From Cyanobium sp. FGCU52 (GTDB lineage Bacteria; Cyanobacteriota; Cyanobacteriia; PCC-6307; Cyanobiaceae), in assembly GCA_024958715.1 (NCBI GenBank), contig JANWUS010000081.1:1-52914 (forward strand): a stretch of DNA of 52,914 nt, read 5' to 3'. The position numbers and the translations under genes were made by a program. The notes beneath the pieces were generated by a model. That model had not been told where the DNA came from. It made no database searches and saw only the letters and a list, made by a program, of their open reading frames with translations. Every line of letters begins with the position of its first letter. Position 1 is the stretch's first letter. Positions 26,586 to 34,451 of the stretch are shown here, piece by piece.

Positions 26586-26868
26586 GCCGTGCCGCCGGCT
26601 TCCATCGCTGGGGCTGCAGAGAGGATCGCCTCACGGCGCAGAGAACCGCGCGGCATCACCTCACCTGCTCATGGAAGGAAGGTCGAACATTCGGATGCAC
26701 CTGACCCGCCAGCTTGAACCCCTCTGCCTGACAGGCCTTTCGGCGGGCAGGTGATCGGAGGCGTTCCGCACGACCCGATCGGCGTCAGGTGCACCGCGCG
26801 CAGCTCCGCCACCGTGGTGCTCCAGGGGATGACGCTCCCTTCACAATGGGGCGATCCCCACCCTGCCG

Positions 26869-27975
26869 ATGTCGCTGCGCACCAAGATCGCCCTGGGCCT
26901 GCTGGTGTTCCTGCCGCTGTCCATGGCGGCCGAGACCCTGACCTGGGGCGAGGGGGCGGTGTTCCTCACCTCGATGCTGGCGATCATCCCGCTGGCGATC
27001 TGGCTGAGCACCGCCACCGAGGAACTCTCGATCACCCTCGGCCCCTCGATCGGGGCCCTGCTCAACGCCCTGTTCGGCAACGCCACCGAGCTGATCATCG
27101 CCCTGGTGGCGCTCAAGGCCGGACTGGTGGAGATCGTGAAGGCCAGCATCACCGGCACCCTGATGGCCAACCTGCTGCTGGCCCTGGGTCTGTCGATGCT
27201 GGCGGGCGGCATCGGCCGCAGGGAGCAGACCTTCCAGCCGGTGGTGGCCCGCGTGAACGGCTCCGCCATGACCCTGGCGGTGGTGGCGATCCTGCTGCCC
27301 AGCCTCGCTGCCCTCAGCGACGGCGGCGCCGGCGGCGATGCGGTGATCGGCAGCGCCCGCGAGTCGTTCTCGGTGTTCGTGGCCTGGATCCTGCTGCTCG
27401 TCTACGCCCTCACCCTGCTGTTCTCGCTGCGCACCCACCGCACCCTCTACGAGGTGGCCGAGGTGGATCTCGAAGACGAACTCCAGGGCGGTGAAGCCCA
27501 CCGCCCGCCGCTGCTGCCCTGGATGGCGGTGCTGGTGGGCGCCACGGCGGGGATCGCCTATGCCTCCGAACTGTTCGTGGGCGTGGTGGAGCACGTCACC
27601 GAAGGGGTGGGCCTCTCGCCCCTGTTCACCGGCGTGGTGCTGCTGCCCCTGCTGGGTGGCGCGGCCGAATACCTCACGGCCGTGACGATGGCCCGCAAGA
27701 ACAAGATGGATCTCTCGGTGTCGGTGGCCCTGGGTTCCACCCTGCTGGTCGCCCTGCTGGTGGTGCCGATCCTGGTGCTGGTGGGCCCGGCGCTGGGCCA
27801 TCCCCTCGATCTGAGTTTCGAGATCTATGAACTGGTGGCGGTGGGCACGGCGGTGGTGGTGAGCAATCTGGTGACGCTCGACGGCCGCTCCGACTGGCTG
27901 GAGGGGGTGCTGTTGCTGGCGGCCTACCTGATCCTGGCGGCAGGCTTCTACTTTCAGAGCGCCCCGATCGCATGA
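26869..27975 (+). CDS. CAX-type calcium (cation)/proton antiporter
   Basis: A 368-residue inner-membrane protein with about eleven hydrophobic segments in two related halves. The first alpha repeat carries FGNATELIIALVALKAGLVEIVKASITGT, the CAX signature, with Glu in GNATE. The second carries LGGAAEYLTAVTMARKNKMDLSVSVALGST, where the usual GNAAE/H is GGAAEY. An acidic linker (VAEVDLEDELQGGEAH) separates the halves, as in this family. It probably exports Ca2+ or another divalent cation using the proton gradient. The stop overlaps the next gene by 4 bases (ATGA). Confidence 0.9.
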   Translation: MSLRTKIALGLLVFLPLSMAAETLTWGEGAVFLTSMLAIIPLAIWLSTATEELSITLGPSIGALLNALFGNATELIIALVALKAGLVEIVKASITGTLMANLLLALGLSMLAGGIGRREQTFQPVVARVNGSAMTLAVVAILLPSLAALSDGGAGGDAVIGSARESFSVFVAWILLLVYALTLLFSLRTHRTLYEVAEVDLEDELQGGEAHRPPLLPWMAVLVGATAGIAYASELFVGVVEHVTEGVGLSPLFTGVVLLPLLGGAAEYLTAVTMARKNKMDLSVSVALGSTLLVALLVVPILVLVGPALGHPLDLSFEIYELVAVGTAVVVSNLVTLDGRSDWLEGVLLLAAYLILAAGFYFQSAPIA

Positions 27976-29267
27976 TGCGCAGCGAACGCCCAGCCGGGGG
28001 CTTCAGCCCCGACGAGCCGCCACCGCCGGAGGCCGACCTCAGCGATGACGAAGAACCAGTCGGGATCCTGATGGCTGCCGCTGACACGGCCCCGCCCCCC
28101 TTCCGCTCCACCAGCACCCTCAGCCGCATCAACCGCTCGGTGTCACTGCAGCTGTTGGTGGGCCTCCTGCTCACCGGCGTTGGGCTGCTGGCACGCCTTC
28201 CCTGGCTCACGCTGCCGGCCGCGGTGGTCACGCTCGCCCTGGCCGTACGCCAGCTGCTCCCTCCCCTCTGGCGTCAGCTCACGCAACGCATCGACGACGT
28301 TCCCACCACCAGGGTGCTGGCAGTGGTGGGGCTGGTGCTGGCGGCGCTGGCGATCCCGCTTTCACTGGGCTGGTGGGATCCGTTCCTCGACATCTACCGC
28401 AACGCCAACTGGGAGGCGATCGGTGCCCTCGGCGAGGGGGTGATCGGTGCCGTGGGCCAGATCCTCGTGGCCCTGGTGGCCCTGGCGATCGCCTGGCGTC
28501 AGGTGATGGTCGACCAGCGGCTCACGGGCCAGCAGAACCGCATCACCCAGGCCCAGACGATCGACAGCTTCATTCACGGCATCTCCGAGATGATCATCGA
28601 CGAGGAGGGACTGCTCGAAGACTGGCCCCTGGAGCGGATGCTGGCCGAGGGGCGGCTCGCCGCCGTGCTCAGCAGCATCGACCGGGAGGGCAAGGCCCGG
28701 GTGCTGCGCTTCCTCTCCCATGCCCGGCTGCTCACGCCGCTGCAGCGCGACCAGCGCCTGGGCCGGGCAATCCTCGACGGCCGCGGCAACTACGAGATCG
28801 ACCGCTTCCATGGCGTGCCGGTGATCCGCCTGCACCGGATCCTGCGGGGCGTCGACCTCAGCGGCACCGACCTGCGCGGCATCGACTTCAACGGCGCCGA
28901 CCTCGCCGGCAGCGATCTGTCGCGCTGCGACCTGCGCGACGCCAACCTCGCCGGCGCCAACCTGGCCGGCGCCAACCTGGAAGGTGCCGACCTCGAAGGC
29001 GCGCGCTTCTTCTTCGGCCGCTCCCACACCGCCAGCCCCGCGGGCCAGGCTGCCCCGGATCCCACCACCGGGGCCGGCACCGGAGCAGTGGTGGAGAACG
29101 TGAACCTCAGCGGCGTCCGGCGCCTCAACCCCCAGTCCCACCACTATCTGGCGGCCTGGAGCGGCCCCCGCTCCCGCCAGACCCTCCCGGGCGGAACCCG
29201 AGGCGTCCCCAGCCAGCTGGAACGGCGCCCAGGCAGCCCAGGTGCCGGTGGAGCCACTGCCGGCTGA
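27972..29267 (+). CDS. Membrane-anchored pentapeptide-repeat protein
   Basis: A 431-residue protein with a Pro-rich acidic N-terminus, then about four hydrophobic segments between residues 55 and 175. A cytoplasmic-looking helical region follows (IDSFIHGISEMIIDEEG). Residues about 290-340 are pentapeptide repeats of A(D/N)LxG type (DLSGTDLRGIDFNGADLAGSDLS, then repeated ANLAG and ADLEG). The C-terminus is low-complexity. Its start overlaps the antiporter stop, indicating coupled translation and perhaps joint function at the membrane. Cyanobacteria have many such proteins; specific function unknown. Confidence 0.85.
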   Translation: MMRSERPAGGFSPDEPPPPEADLSDDEEPVGILMAAADTAPPPFRSTSTLSRINRSVSLQLLVGLLLTGVGLLARLPWLTLPAAVVTLALAVRQLLPPLWRQLTQRIDDVPTTRVLAVVGLVLAALAIPLSLGWWDPFLDIYRNANWEAIGALGEGVIGAVGQILVALVALAIAWRQVMVDQRLTGQQNRITQAQTIDSFIHGISEMIIDEEGLLEDWPLERMLAEGRLAAVLSSIDREGKARVLRFLSHARLLTPLQRDQRLGRAILDGRGNYEIDRFHGVPVIRLHRILRGVDLSGTDLRGIDFNGADLAGSDLSRCDLRDANLAGANLAGANLEGADLEGARFFFGRSHTASPAGQAAPDPTTGAGTGAVVENVNLSGVRRLNPQSHHYLAAWSGPRSRQTLPGGTRGVPSQLERRPGSPGAGGATAG

Positions 29268-29321
29268 GCCCGGCCGGCTCATAGGATCATGGTGTGGTTC
29301 CGGATCTCCGGGGTGATCACT

Positions 29322-29406
29322 GGAGAGGTGGTCGAGTGGTTGATGGCTCCGGTCTTGAAAACCGGCGACCCGCAAGGGTCCGTGGGTTCGAATCCCACCC
29401 TCTCCG
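29322..29406 (+). tRNA. tRNA-Ser (UGA anticodon)
   Basis: Acceptor stem GGAGAGG pairs with CCTCTCC at 29399-29405, with discriminator G at 29406. The anticodon stem CCGGT/ACCGG encloses loop CTTGAAA, giving anticodon TGA at 29356-29358. A long variable arm (GACCCGCAAGGGTC) marks a class II tRNA. The T arm GTGGGTTCGAATCCCAC is intact. CCA is not encoded. It is immediately followed by an integrated element, and its 3' end is the probable attachment site. Confidence 0.95.
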
Positions 29407-29466
29407 TTCCAGGGCTCAAAACGGGGATTCCCGAGGGTTCCCGTGATGTCCCACTGATTCCCGAGA

Positions 29467-29489
29467 CCCGCTGCCCTGCAGTGGGTTTT
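29467..29489 (+). terminator. Rho-independent terminator after tRNA-Ser
   Basis: CCCGCTG and CAGTGGG form a 7-bp stem (one G-T wobble) with a 5-base loop, followed by TTTT. It is 60 bases beyond the tRNA and before the integrase repeats. Confidence 0.6.
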
Positions 29490-29543
29490 CTGTTGCTTGG
29501 GCGTCCCATGGCATCCCGGCAAAACCCAGGCAAGCAAAAAATT

Positions 29544-29586
29544 GTGGTGGTGTAAGTGGTGGTGTAAAACTGGGGTGGTGGTGTAA
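29544..29586 (+). repeat. Three 12-bp direct repeats upstream of the integrase
   Basis: GTGGTGGTGTAA occurs at 29544-29555, 29556-29567 and 29575-29586, the last ending 8 bases before the integrase start. Direct repeats in this place are typical of arm-type sites bound by tyrosine integrases or AlpA-like excision factors. Confidence 0.7.
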
Positions 29587-29594
29587 ATGGGGTC

Positions 29595-30812
29595 TTGGCT
29601 CTAACCGACAAGGAAGTTCGCGCTCTGACACAGGGATCTCGGCGGTACCGGGTCTCGGACGGTGGCGGCCTGCTTCTTGAGGTTGACCCCGCCGGTGGCA
29701 AGTACTGGCTCTGGCGGCACCGCTACCCGCCCACCAAGGACGGCCGTCGGCAGGATTTACGCATTGGGCCCTACCCCAGGATTTCGCTCAAGGCTGCACG
29801 CGACCTCCGCGATGAGCAAAAACGTCTTCTCTATGAAGACGGAATCAATCCCTGTGATGCCAAGAAACGCAGCAAAGATCACCGCTGGGGCAGACACGCC
29901 CAGCTCACCTTTGAGGCCGTTGCACTCGACTGGCACGCCACCAAAACGGCCGGCACCTGGACGGAGCGCCACAGCAATGACGTCATCAAGAAGCTCAACA
30001 AGGACATCTTTCCCGCCATCGGCGGTATGGCCATTGATGCCATCACAGCCCAGGACTGCCTGGCTGTGCTGCGCTCCATCGAGCAACGCGGTTCCAATGA
30101 AACCGCCAAGCGCTCCCTGGGCGTGATCAGTCAGGTGCTCGATTACGCCGTCGCCATCGGCCACTGCACGATCAATCCGGCCCACTCCCTCAAGCGCCAC
30201 GCCCCCGTCAAGCAGACCACCAGCCATTACCCCTGCATCCCCTGGAGTGAGCTGCCCGAACTGCTGGCCGCCATGCGGGCCAACGCCATCGGGGCCGATG
30301 CCTCCACCCTCCATGCCATGGGCCTGCTGGCCCTCACCTTCGTGCGCACCAGCGAACTGATCGCTGCCCGCTGGGAAGAGCTCGACCTTGAGGAAGCCCT
30401 CTGGACCATCCCGGCTGAGCGCATGAAGGGCCGGCGCGGCAATCGCCGTGAGCACCTCGTGCCCCTCTCCCGCCAGGCCGCGGCTCTGTTCCAGGCCCAG
30501 TACGCCATCAGCGGTCCCAACGGCCATGTCTTTCAGAGCCAGCGCACCGCCACCGGCTTCATCAGCAACAACACCGTGAACATGGCCCTCAAGCGCATGG
30601 GCTTCGATGGGCGCATGTGTGGCCACGGCTTCCGCGCCCTCGCCATGACCAACATTCAGGAGCAGCTGGGCATCGACCTGCGCATCGTTGATCGTCAGCT
30701 CGCCCACATCGAGAAGAACAAGGTCACCGCCGCCTACAACCGCGCTGAGTACTGGCCCCAGCGCGTCGAGATGATGCAGCGCTGGGCCGACCTGCTCGAT
30801 CAGGTCGGCTGA
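29595..30812 (+). CDS. int: P4-family tyrosine integrase
   Basis: A 405-residue site-specific recombinase. Residues 1-90 form the N-terminal arm-binding DUF4102 domain (LTDKEVRALTQGSRRYRVSDGGGLLLEV, RIGPYPRISLKAAR). Residues about 100-190 are the core-binding domain, and the rest is catalytic: Arg in FVRTSELIAARW, Lys near RMKGRR, HxxR in GHGFRALAM, His in QLAHIE and the nucleophile Tyr in AAYNRAEY. The start is TTG at 29595; no in-frame ATG is nearby. It lies directly after tRNA-Ser, the normal location for this class, and should integrate and excise the element at the tRNA 3' end. Confidence 0.92.
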   Translation: MALTDKEVRALTQGSRRYRVSDGGGLLLEVDPAGGKYWLWRHRYPPTKDGRRQDLRIGPYPRISLKAARDLRDEQKRLLYEDGINPCDAKKRSKDHRWGRHAQLTFEAVALDWHATKTAGTWTERHSNDVIKKLNKDIFPAIGGMAIDAITAQDCLAVLRSIEQRGSNETAKRSLGVISQVLDYAVAIGHCTINPAHSLKRHAPVKQTTSHYPCIPWSELPELLAAMRANAIGADASTLHAMGLLALTFVRTSELIAARWEELDLEEALWTIPAERMKGRRGNRREHLVPLSRQAAALFQAQYAISGPNGHVFQSQRTATGFISNNTVNMALKRMGFDGRMCGHGFRALAMTNIQEQLGIDLRIVDRQLAHIEKNKVTAAYNRAEYWPQRVEMMQRWADLLDQVG

Positions 30813-30838
30813 ACACCCCCCTCCCCAGAACCCTTCAC

Positions 30839-30873
30839 AACAAAGCCGGCCTGTCGCCAAGCCGGCCGTTGTT
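30839..30873. terminator. Hairpin between convergent int and alpA
   Basis: AACAAAGCCGGC at 30839-30850 pairs imperfectly with GCCGGCCGTTGTT at 30861-30873, flanking a 10-base loop. It lies between two convergent genes, so it probably terminates both. Confidence 0.5.
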
Positions 30874-30888
30874 GATGCTGGTGCGCGA

Positions 30889-31107
30889 TCAGCGGCTCCC
30901 GGCAGGTTCGCTCACCGCACCCTGGATTCGCTGCTCGATCCACGCCTCCAGGTCCTCCTGACACCAGGCCACTGTGCGCGGCCCGATGCAGACCTGCCGG
31001 GGGAACTGGCCCTCCGCGATCAGCCGGTAGATCGCCGTGCGGGACAGCCCCACCTTCTCTTTCACCTCCGGCAACCGCAGCAGCCGGCGATTGGCAGCCT
31101 CGCTCAT
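30889..31107 (-). CDS. AlpA-family regulator/excisionase
   Basis: A 72-residue MerR-like winged-helix protein. RLLRLPEVKEKVGLSRTAIYRLIAEGQFPRQV is the AlpA helix-turn-helix, followed by GPRTVAWCQEDLEAWIEQRI. AlpA proteins commonly activate integrase or act as excisionase in P4-like elements. The ATG at 31107 overlaps the preceding stop by 4 bases. It is the last gene of a minus-strand operon running from 32998. The upstream frame extends further but without homology. Confidence 0.9.
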   Translation of the reverse strand: MSEAANRRLLRLPEVKEKVGLSRTAIYRLIAEGQFPRQVCIGPRTVAWCQEDLEAWIEQRIQGAVSEPAGSR

Positions 31108-31343
31108 GGCCTGATCTCCGCCGGCGCCAGCAGCGGCGCTGCACCAGGGGGCACCGGACCCGCCAGGACCAGCAGAACCGTGCTCAGCTGCAGGGCTAGC
31201 ACCAGCCACAGCAGCCACTGGAGCTGCCGCAGGCTGTTCAGCCGCACGGTGGTGGTGATCGGCCGGCGCGTGCGGCAGAAAGCCGGCAACTGCGGCTGGG
31301 CCATGGGCCGCGGCGTGCGGCCAGGGTGTTGGGGGTAGGCCAT
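31104..31343 (-). CDS. Small single-pass membrane protein
   Basis: 79 residues. A basic, Pro-rich N-terminal half is followed by one hydrophobic helix (QWLLWLVLALQLSTVLLVLAG) and a short Pro/Ala tail. Its start overlaps the stop of the SSB-like gene by 1 base and its stop overlaps alpA by 4 bases, so it is a genuine operon member by arrangement. Function unknown; superinfection exclusion or a holin-like role would be guesses. Confidence 0.6.
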   Translation of the reverse strand: MAYPQHPGRTPRPMAQPQLPAFCRTRRPITTTVRLNSLRQLQWLLWLVLALQLSTVLLVLAGPVPPGAAPLLAPAEIRP

Positions 31344-31996
31344 CAGAACGGCACCTCCTCATCAGCGAACTCATCGCCGTAGTCCTCCCCATCCGCCAGC
31401 GGGATCGCCCGCTGCTGGCGGGCAGCAGCCTCATCAGCCTTGTAGGCCTGCTCCGCCGCTTCGATCCAGGCCGGATCCGTGCCCTCGCGGATGCTCAGCG
31501 GCCCGTAGAAGCCGATGGTCACGTTGCGGGGCACCGCGTCGGCGGCCGCCTGGTCTTCGATCTTGGGGCCCTTGGGGTTGCCGTCCTGGTCGTACTGCTG
31601 CGCCCAGCGGGTCTCCAGCACCAGCACATCCCCCACATTCAGCCGGCCGCGGCGGTGCTGGCGGCGTGCTTCGATCCACTCGCCAAAGCCCTTGGCCTTG
31701 AGGATTAGCCGCACCCGGTCGCCCGGTGCCGGCACGCCACCCTCATCGCCGATGCGGGCCTCCATCGTCGTGCCAGGCATGGCGATCGCATGCACGACCA
31801 TCTCCTGCTTGACCTTGGGCCGGCCCTGGCGGTCGGTGCCGTTGGGGATCGGCTCCATCACGCCGCTGGTGAGGTTCTTGCGCAGCCGGTCGCGCTGCTC
31901 GGGGCGCACGATCGCCAGATAGGCCACCTCGCCGAGGCGCTGCTGACGGACCACCGGCGCCGCGATGCGGCTGCCGTCGTTGAGTTCAATCGCCAT
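31343..31996 (-). CDS. SSB-like protein with acidic C-terminal tip
   Basis: 217 residues. The body is beta-rich (EMVVHAIAMPGTTMEARIG, GDRVRLILKAKGFGEWIEARR, RLNVGDVLVLETRWAQQYDQDG), compatible with an OB-type fold. The last ten residues DEFADEEVPF closely copy the SSB C-terminal peptide (consensus DDDIPF) used to recruit replication and repair proteins. I therefore predict a single-stranded-DNA-binding or recombination-mediator protein of the element, although the OB fold is inferred. It lies in the operon between two small genes with 1-11 base overlaps. No canonical SSB sequence signature was recognised in the N-terminal part. Confidence 0.65.
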   Translation of the reverse strand: MAIELNDGSRIAAPVVRQQRLGEVAYLAIVRPEQRDRLRKNLTSGVMEPIPNGTDRQGRPKVKQEMVVHAIAMPGTTMEARIGDEGGVPAPGDRVRLILKAKGFGEWIEARRQHRRGRLNVGDVLVLETRWAQQYDQDGNPKGPKIEDQAAADAVPRNVTIGFYGPLSIREGTDPAWIEAAEQAYKADEAAARQQRAIPLADGEDYGDEFADEEVPF

Positions 31997-32225
31997 GGGA
32001 ATCGCTGTTCAGGGTGGAGGGGGAAGAGGCCAGGGGAAGCAGGGGTTCCAGGCCGGCGCCCAGCCGCAGCAGGTGGTGGGCGGCGCCGGAGAGGCTCAGC
32101 TGGTGCTCGGCCGACAGCTGCCGCACCTGGCGGTAGACGTCGCTGTGCACGCAGACGCACAGGTAGTGACGGCCGTGCTGCGACCGCGGCTGGGGTCTGG
32201 CGTAGGCGCGGCGGCAGATGCTCAT
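31986..32225 (-). CDS. Small hypothetical protein, possibly DNA-binding
   Basis: 79 residues. The central part (VCVHSDVYRQVRQLSAEHQLSLSGAAHHLLRLG) has a strand-helix-helix look resembling ribbon-helix-helix proteins. The N-terminus is basic (RRAYARPQPRSQHGRHY). It overlaps the gene before it by 4 bases and the gene after it by 11, which supports translation as part of the operon. Family not recognised. Confidence 0.5.
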   Translation of the reverse strand: MSICRRAYARPQPRSQHGRHYLCVCVHSDVYRQVRQLSAEHQLSLSGAAHHLLRLGAGLEPLLPLASSPSTLNSDSHGD

Positions 32226-32998
32226 GGCGTCCCCCCGCCCAGCTCACGCTCGAACACGTCGATGAAGTCCTTGTGGCGCCGCTGGGTGATGCGGTCCTTG
32301 ATCGTCCGCACCTCCCTGGGCACCTGGAAGTGGTGGCGGAACTCGATCGTGAACCGCTTGCGCGCCTCCTGCGGCATCGCGCCAAGGAACTTGTGCAGGG
32401 TGGCGATCTCGTCTGCCGTCAGGGGCTCCAGGCCGGAGTCGCTGGCTTCGGGGGCATCGGAAGCGCCGGTGTCCCACTCGTCGTCTCCGGCCTCAGGGTC
32501 GTCGGCAGCAGGGGCGGCGGCTCCAGCGTGGGCGTCCGCTGTGTCCGCCACCAACGGCCGCGGCCGTGGTCGTGCCTGATCTGGCTCGATAGTCCGAGGA
32601 GATCTACCCACGGGAATGCCCAGCAGGCCCGCCAACAGGGAAGCGGTCAGCGCGTACCAGGCCGGACTGCCCTCCTGGGGCGCCTGGGCCTCGCTGAACT
32701 CCTCGGCGCCGCCGCGGTGCCGCAGCGTCACCCGCAGCACTTCATGCTCCTCATTGATCAGCTTCTGGGCGCTGAACGAGAAGCCCAGGGCAAAGGCCGG
32801 TGCCGCCGCCTGAACCACCTCCTGCATGGAGGTTTCGGCGATGGCGGCCATCTGGGACTGGAACTGGGCCAGGCCTTCCGCCCACTGGGCGCGGGCCTGC
32901 TCACGGCTCTGCAGCAGAGCCTGGTTGAGATCAAAGGCGGAGTTGGGACCTGGCGTCGGCTCCATCCGCCCGCAAGGGGTGGTGGTCATCGAAGGCAC
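32222..32998 (-). CDS. Hypothetical protein, first gene of the alpA operon
   Basis: 258 residues. The N-terminal half is helical (FDLNQALLQSREQARAQWAEGLAQFQSQM) with one Ala-rich hydrophobic stretch (AWYALTASLLAGLLGIPVG). A low-complexity acidic linker of Ala/Asp/Pro follows (about 140-185), then a compact helical C-terminal domain (LTADEIATLHKFLGAMPQEARKRFTIEF, then IKDRITQRRHKDFIDVFEREL). It may start at residue 4 (ATG 32989). The palindromic operator at 33029 lies just upstream, so expression is probably repressed by the neighbouring XRE protein. Function unknown. Confidence 0.65.
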   Translation of the reverse strand: MPSMTTTPCGRMEPTPGPNSAFDLNQALLQSREQARAQWAEGLAQFQSQMAAIAETSMQEVVQAAAPAFALGFSFSAQKLINEEHEVLRVTLRHRGGAEEFSEAQAPQEGSPAWYALTASLLAGLLGIPVGRSPRTIEPDQARPRPRPLVADTADAHAGAAAPAADDPEAGDDEWDTGASDAPEASDSGLEPLTADEIATLHKFLGAMPQEARKRFTIEFRHHFQVPREVRTIKDRITQRRHKDFIDVFERELGGGTP

Positions 32999-33028
32999 TG
33001 CGGGACCGGCGCCCGCTTGCCTCGGATA

Positions 33029-33043
33029 TTAGCGGCTCGCTAA
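33029..33043. promoter_or_regulatory. Repressor operator (TTAGCG-N3-CGCTAA)
   Basis: TTAGCGGCTCGCTAA is a perfect 6-3-6 palindrome, extended outside by CGGA/TCCG arms. It lies between the XRE gene and the alpA-operon start at 32998, only 30 bases upstream of the latter. The same half-site recurs at 33806-33820. Confidence 0.7.
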
Positions 33044-33102
33044 TCCGAATCTGTATCTCACATCACGCAAGCCATGGCGTACTCCGAATCAATTCGTGCG
33101 CT

Positions 33103-33786
33103 TCAGCTGGCGCCTGCATTCGTGCTCCAGCTCTCCAGCCAGCGCTGCGGCAGCCAGGCCTCGCCGTCCCACAGTCCCTCCAGCTGCTCAGGGGTGTAGC
33201 TCTCAAAGCCCGCCAGCACGGCCTGAAAGGTCTGCCGCTGCTTGGCCGGCGCAGCCTTTGCAGCCGATGTCAGGGCCTCCATCACACCGATGCCGTGCTG
33301 CTTGGCGGTCTGCACCAGCTCCGAGCGCCACTGCTCGCTCAGGCGGGCAGCCTCTGCTTCATCCACCACCGGCTGGGCCGGCAGCACGGGCGCCTGGTAG
33401 GCGCTCGGCACTTGCAGCAGGCCCAGGTGGCAGCTCCAGAACTCCGCAGGGCCCCACACCCGGCCGCCGTCGTCGACCAGAGGCTGGGCCTGACTGATCA
33501 GGTCCTTGAGGGGCCGGGTGCGCACGCCACTGAAATCCCTGGCGGCCAGACGGCGATTGACTTCGGCCAGGGCAAAGAAGCTCTCAGGCCTGGGCTTGGG
33601 TGCCTTGCCGTTCTCGAACACGCTCAAGGTGCTGGGGGCCATCACCTCAAAGCCAGCCTCCTTGGCCCACTTGTAGGCCGTGTACTGGGTCCAGTTGTTG
33701 AGCTCCCGCCAGCGCCTGAGCATCCGGCCGAACTCCTGACCGGCCTCGAGCTGCTTGGCCTCGATGTACCGGAACTCAGAGCTCAT
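33103..33786 (-). CDS. XRE-family phage-type repressor
   Basis: 227 residues. Residues about 12-65 fit a helix-turn-helix of the XRE type (GQEFGRMLRRWRELNNWTQYTAYKWAKEAGFEVMAPSTLSVFENGKAPKP), with a longer first helix than usual. The remainder is helical and lacks a visible LexA-like Ser-Lys protease dyad, so induction would not be by RecA-stimulated self-cleavage. Matching 15-bp operators lie 20 bases upstream of its own start and upstream of the alpA operon, which fits an autoregulated repressor of the element. Confidence 0.75.
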   Translation of the reverse strand: MSSEFRYIEAKQLEAGQEFGRMLRRWRELNNWTQYTAYKWAKEAGFEVMAPSTLSVFENGKAPKPRPESFFALAEVNRRLAARDFSGVRTRPLKDLISQAQPLVDDGGRVWGPAEFWSCHLGLLQVPSAYQAPVLPAQPVVDEAEAARLSEQWRSELVQTAKQHGIGVMEALTSAAKAAPAKQRQTFQAVLAGFESYTPEQLEGLWDGEAWLPQRWLESWSTNAGAS

Positions 33787-33805
33787 CAGGACTGGGATCT
33801 GGCCA

Positions 33806-33820
33806 TTAGCGAAAGGCTAA
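33806..33820. promoter_or_regulatory. Repressor operator upstream of the XRE gene
   Basis: TTAGCGAAAGGCTAA has 5-bp perfect arms TTAGC/GCTAA in the same 15-base span as the site at 33029. It is 20 bases before the XRE start, as expected for autoregulation. Confidence 0.65.
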
Positions 33821-33860
33821 GGCATCCCATCCATAGTCATGAACGGGTGGCGTGTCCGTT

Positions 33861-34451
33861 TCAGAGCGGTGTGGGCGGCTGCGGCCCCGTTCTGGACTGA
33901 CGCCCGAATGTGCCTATGCCAGCCCTGGTGACGGCACGGTGGCCTGGGTGCCGCCTTCTTCGCCGGTAGTGACGCGATGGCTCCACATCCCCCATCGGCA
34001 CCACCCAACCGCAGCTGACCAGCGGTGCTGGCCAGCAGATGGCCTCGCGCAGCAGCCGCTCCAGCTGCTCGCGTTGCTCCTGCTCCAGCAACGCCACGGG
34101 CTCGACGATGCGGCTGTCGGGCCCCAGGGTCCAGTCGTCGCGCTGGCAGCCGTACTCCCAGTCGCGCCCATCGGGGGATCGAGCCCACATCAGGGCCCCA
34201 AGCCGATCACGGTCGATGTCGATCTGCAGCTGCCAGCCGCTGCCCAGATCGAGCCGCATCCGGCCCCACCAGATCTCACCCCAGGGTCTGTCCGCCAGGA
34301 AGGCCTCCCCTGCCAGAACGGCCAGCAAGGCCTGCTGGATCTCGGCGGCGCAGCAACGGCTCAGGGGGAACAGAGCGGGTGACGCAAGCCATTGCCACGG
34401 CACCAGAGCGCCCACTCCCCTGGGGCTATCGGGTTGCCGCAACAGCGGCAA
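33861..34451 (-). CDS. Hypothetical element protein
   Basis: 196 residues, no membrane segment. The conserved-looking core is WGEIWWGRMRLDLGSGWQLQIDIDRDRLGALMWARSPDGRDWEYGCQRDDW, followed by an acidic helix (VALLEQEQREQLERLL). The C-terminal 40 residues are basic and low-complexity (RRRRRHPGHR), perhaps nucleic-acid-binding. I recognise the core as a type seen in cyanobacterial phage-like islands but cannot name a function. It overlaps the DUF2786 gene by 91 bases at its 5' end, so the true start may be further inside (for example near residue 32). Confidence 0.6.
   Translation of the reverse strand: MPLLRQPDSPRGVGALVPWQWLASPALFPLSRCCAAEIQQALLAVLAGEAFLADRPWGEIWWGRMRLDLGSGWQLQIDIDRDRLGALMWARSPDGRDWEYGCQRDDWTLGPDSRIVEPVALLEQEQREQLERLLREAICWPAPLVSCGWVVPMGDVEPSRHYRRRRRHPGHRAVTRAGIGTFGRQSRTGPQPPTPL

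Noticed and set aside
26785..27801. 338-codon minus-strand frame rich in His and Gln
   Set aside because: Antisense shadow of the antiporter gene; composition reflects complementary Leu/Val codons.
32583..32597. 15-base sequence repeated in inverted orientation at 38615-38629
   Set aside because: One 15-mer match is expected by chance in a window this size; one copy lies inside a coding region and the match does not extend.
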